Source of the DNA: Nocardia fluminea
Lineage (GTDB): Bacteria; Actinomycetota; Actinomycetes; Mycobacteriales; Mycobacteriaceae
Assembly (NCBI RefSeq): GCF_002846365.1
Contig: NZ_PJMW01000002.1
Coordinates: 1 to 64,000, forward strand
DNA length: 64,000 nucleotides
Direction of reading: 5' to 3'
Each line of letters starts with the position of its first letter. Positions within the stretch are counted from its first letter, which is position 1. A program made the translations under genes and the position numbers. Below the pieces are notes generated by a model, which was not told the origin of the DNA, made no database searches, and saw only the letters and a list, made by a program, of their open reading frames with translations. Shown piece by piece: positions 63,495 to 64,000 of this stretch.

Positions 63495-64000
63495 TCAGGC
63501 GCCGATCAGTCGTGCTGCCAGGTAGGACTCGACCTTGTCCAGGGCGATGCGCTCCTGGGCCATCGAGTCGCGCTCGCGGATCGTCACCGCGTGGTCGTCG
63601 ATGGTGTCGAAGTCGACCGTGATGCAGAACGGGGTACCGATCTCGTCCTGACGACGGTAACGACGGCCGATGGCACCCGCGTCGTCGAAGTCGACGTTCC
63701 AGTTGCGGCGCAGCTGGGCGGCGAGGTCCTTGGCCTTCGGGGTCAGGTCGGCGTTGCGCGAGAGCGGCAGCACCGCGGCCTTGACCGGCGCCAGGCGCGG
63801 GTCGAGACGCAGGCTGATCCGCTCCTCGGTGGTGCCCTTCGCCGTCGGCACCTGGTCGACGGTGTAGGCGTCGACCAGGAAGGCCATCAGCGAACGGGTC
63901 AGCCCGGCGGCCGGCTCGATGACGTACGGCGTGTAGCGCTCACCGCTCGCCTGATCGCGGTAGCTCAGGTCGACGTTCGAGTGCTCCGAGTGCGTCTTGA
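63495..64000 (-). CDS. Glycyl-tRNA synthetase, C-terminal part
   Basis: The last 168 codons of the dimeric (eukaryote-like) glycyl-tRNA synthetase, running off the window. Seen: [14 protein letters not shown] (class II motif 3 region), then the anticodon-binding domain with [14 protein letters not shown] and [13 protein letters not shown], ending AARLIGA. Gene continues beyond 64000. Confidence 0.95.
   Translation of the reverse strand, partial: KTHSEHSNVDLSYRDQASGERYTPYVIEPAAGLTRSLMAFLVDAYTVDQVPTAKGTTEERISLRLDPRLAPVKAAVLPLSRNADLTPKAKDLAAQLRRNWNVDFDDAGAIGRRYRRQDEIGTPFCITVDFDTIDDHAVTIRERDSMAQERIALDKVESYLAARLIGA

Overview
The window comes from a high-GC actinomycete of the Nocardia/Rhodococcus/Mycobacterium group, most likely Nocardia. 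The chromosomal part runs dnaG, dgt, a TPM-domain protein and, at the edge, glyS, which is the order known around dnaG-glyS in mycobacteria. A lone PapA-like acyltransferase, secretory lipases, a cutinase and a CtpG-type metal ATPase fit the same group.

Positions 1-9,171 form a very large inverted repeat. Two 4,418-bp arms (1-4418 and 4755-9171) are almost identical and face each other across a 336-bp unique spacer; the left arm runs off the window. Each arm carries a divergent metal/redox module. A CDF metal exporter faces a translationally coupled operon of a Tat-exported two-domain multicopper oxidase, a ZIP transporter with an extra N-terminal domain, and a Rieske lipoprotein. An M23 peptidase gene lies at the outer end. 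The arms differ by seven one-base homopolymer length changes and at least one substitution, so different genes are broken in each arm, and the consensus restores all of them.

Positions 9.6-29.4 kb continue a metal and thiol-redox region: an isoprenylcysteine-methyltransferase-like membrane protein, a sterol desaturase, a DsbA/VKOR/CcdA/AraC operon, and a methyltransferase. Next is an operon csoR/cstR-like - DUF2892 - DUF302 - cadD, broken twice by different IS3-family elements. It is followed by an MMPL transporter sharing the CsoR-type operator, and an ArsR - ctpG-like ATPase - lspA operon divergent from a second MMPL transporter. An O-methyltransferase and a divergent TetR regulator follow, then an IS21 element (30,798-32,939) with 5-bp target duplications.

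Positions 33.4-40.0 kb hold a compact operon (class II aldolase, secretory lipase, alpha/beta hydrolase, lactate-monooxygenase-like FMN enzyme, second secretory lipase) followed by its probable TetR regulator. The same paired 17-bp-spaced box lies before the operon and before the regulator. Positions 40.1-45.9 kb are conjugative debris: the C-terminal part of a MobF-type relaxase cut by an IS3 element, a HigBA-type toxin-antitoxin pair, a tRNA 3'-end remnant with a terminator (probable attachment site), and a degraded second copy of the toxin-antitoxin pair.

From 46 kb onward the sequence reads as stable chromosome: a GT87/DUF2029 glycosyltransferase, small membrane proteins, two PucR/CdaR-type regulators flanking a class III nucleotidyl cyclase, a cutinase, a methyltransferase, dnaG, dgt, a YdcF-like protein, a metallo-beta-lactamase-fold hydrolase, a TPM protein, a MerR regulator, the PapA-like acyltransferase and the 3' part of glyS.
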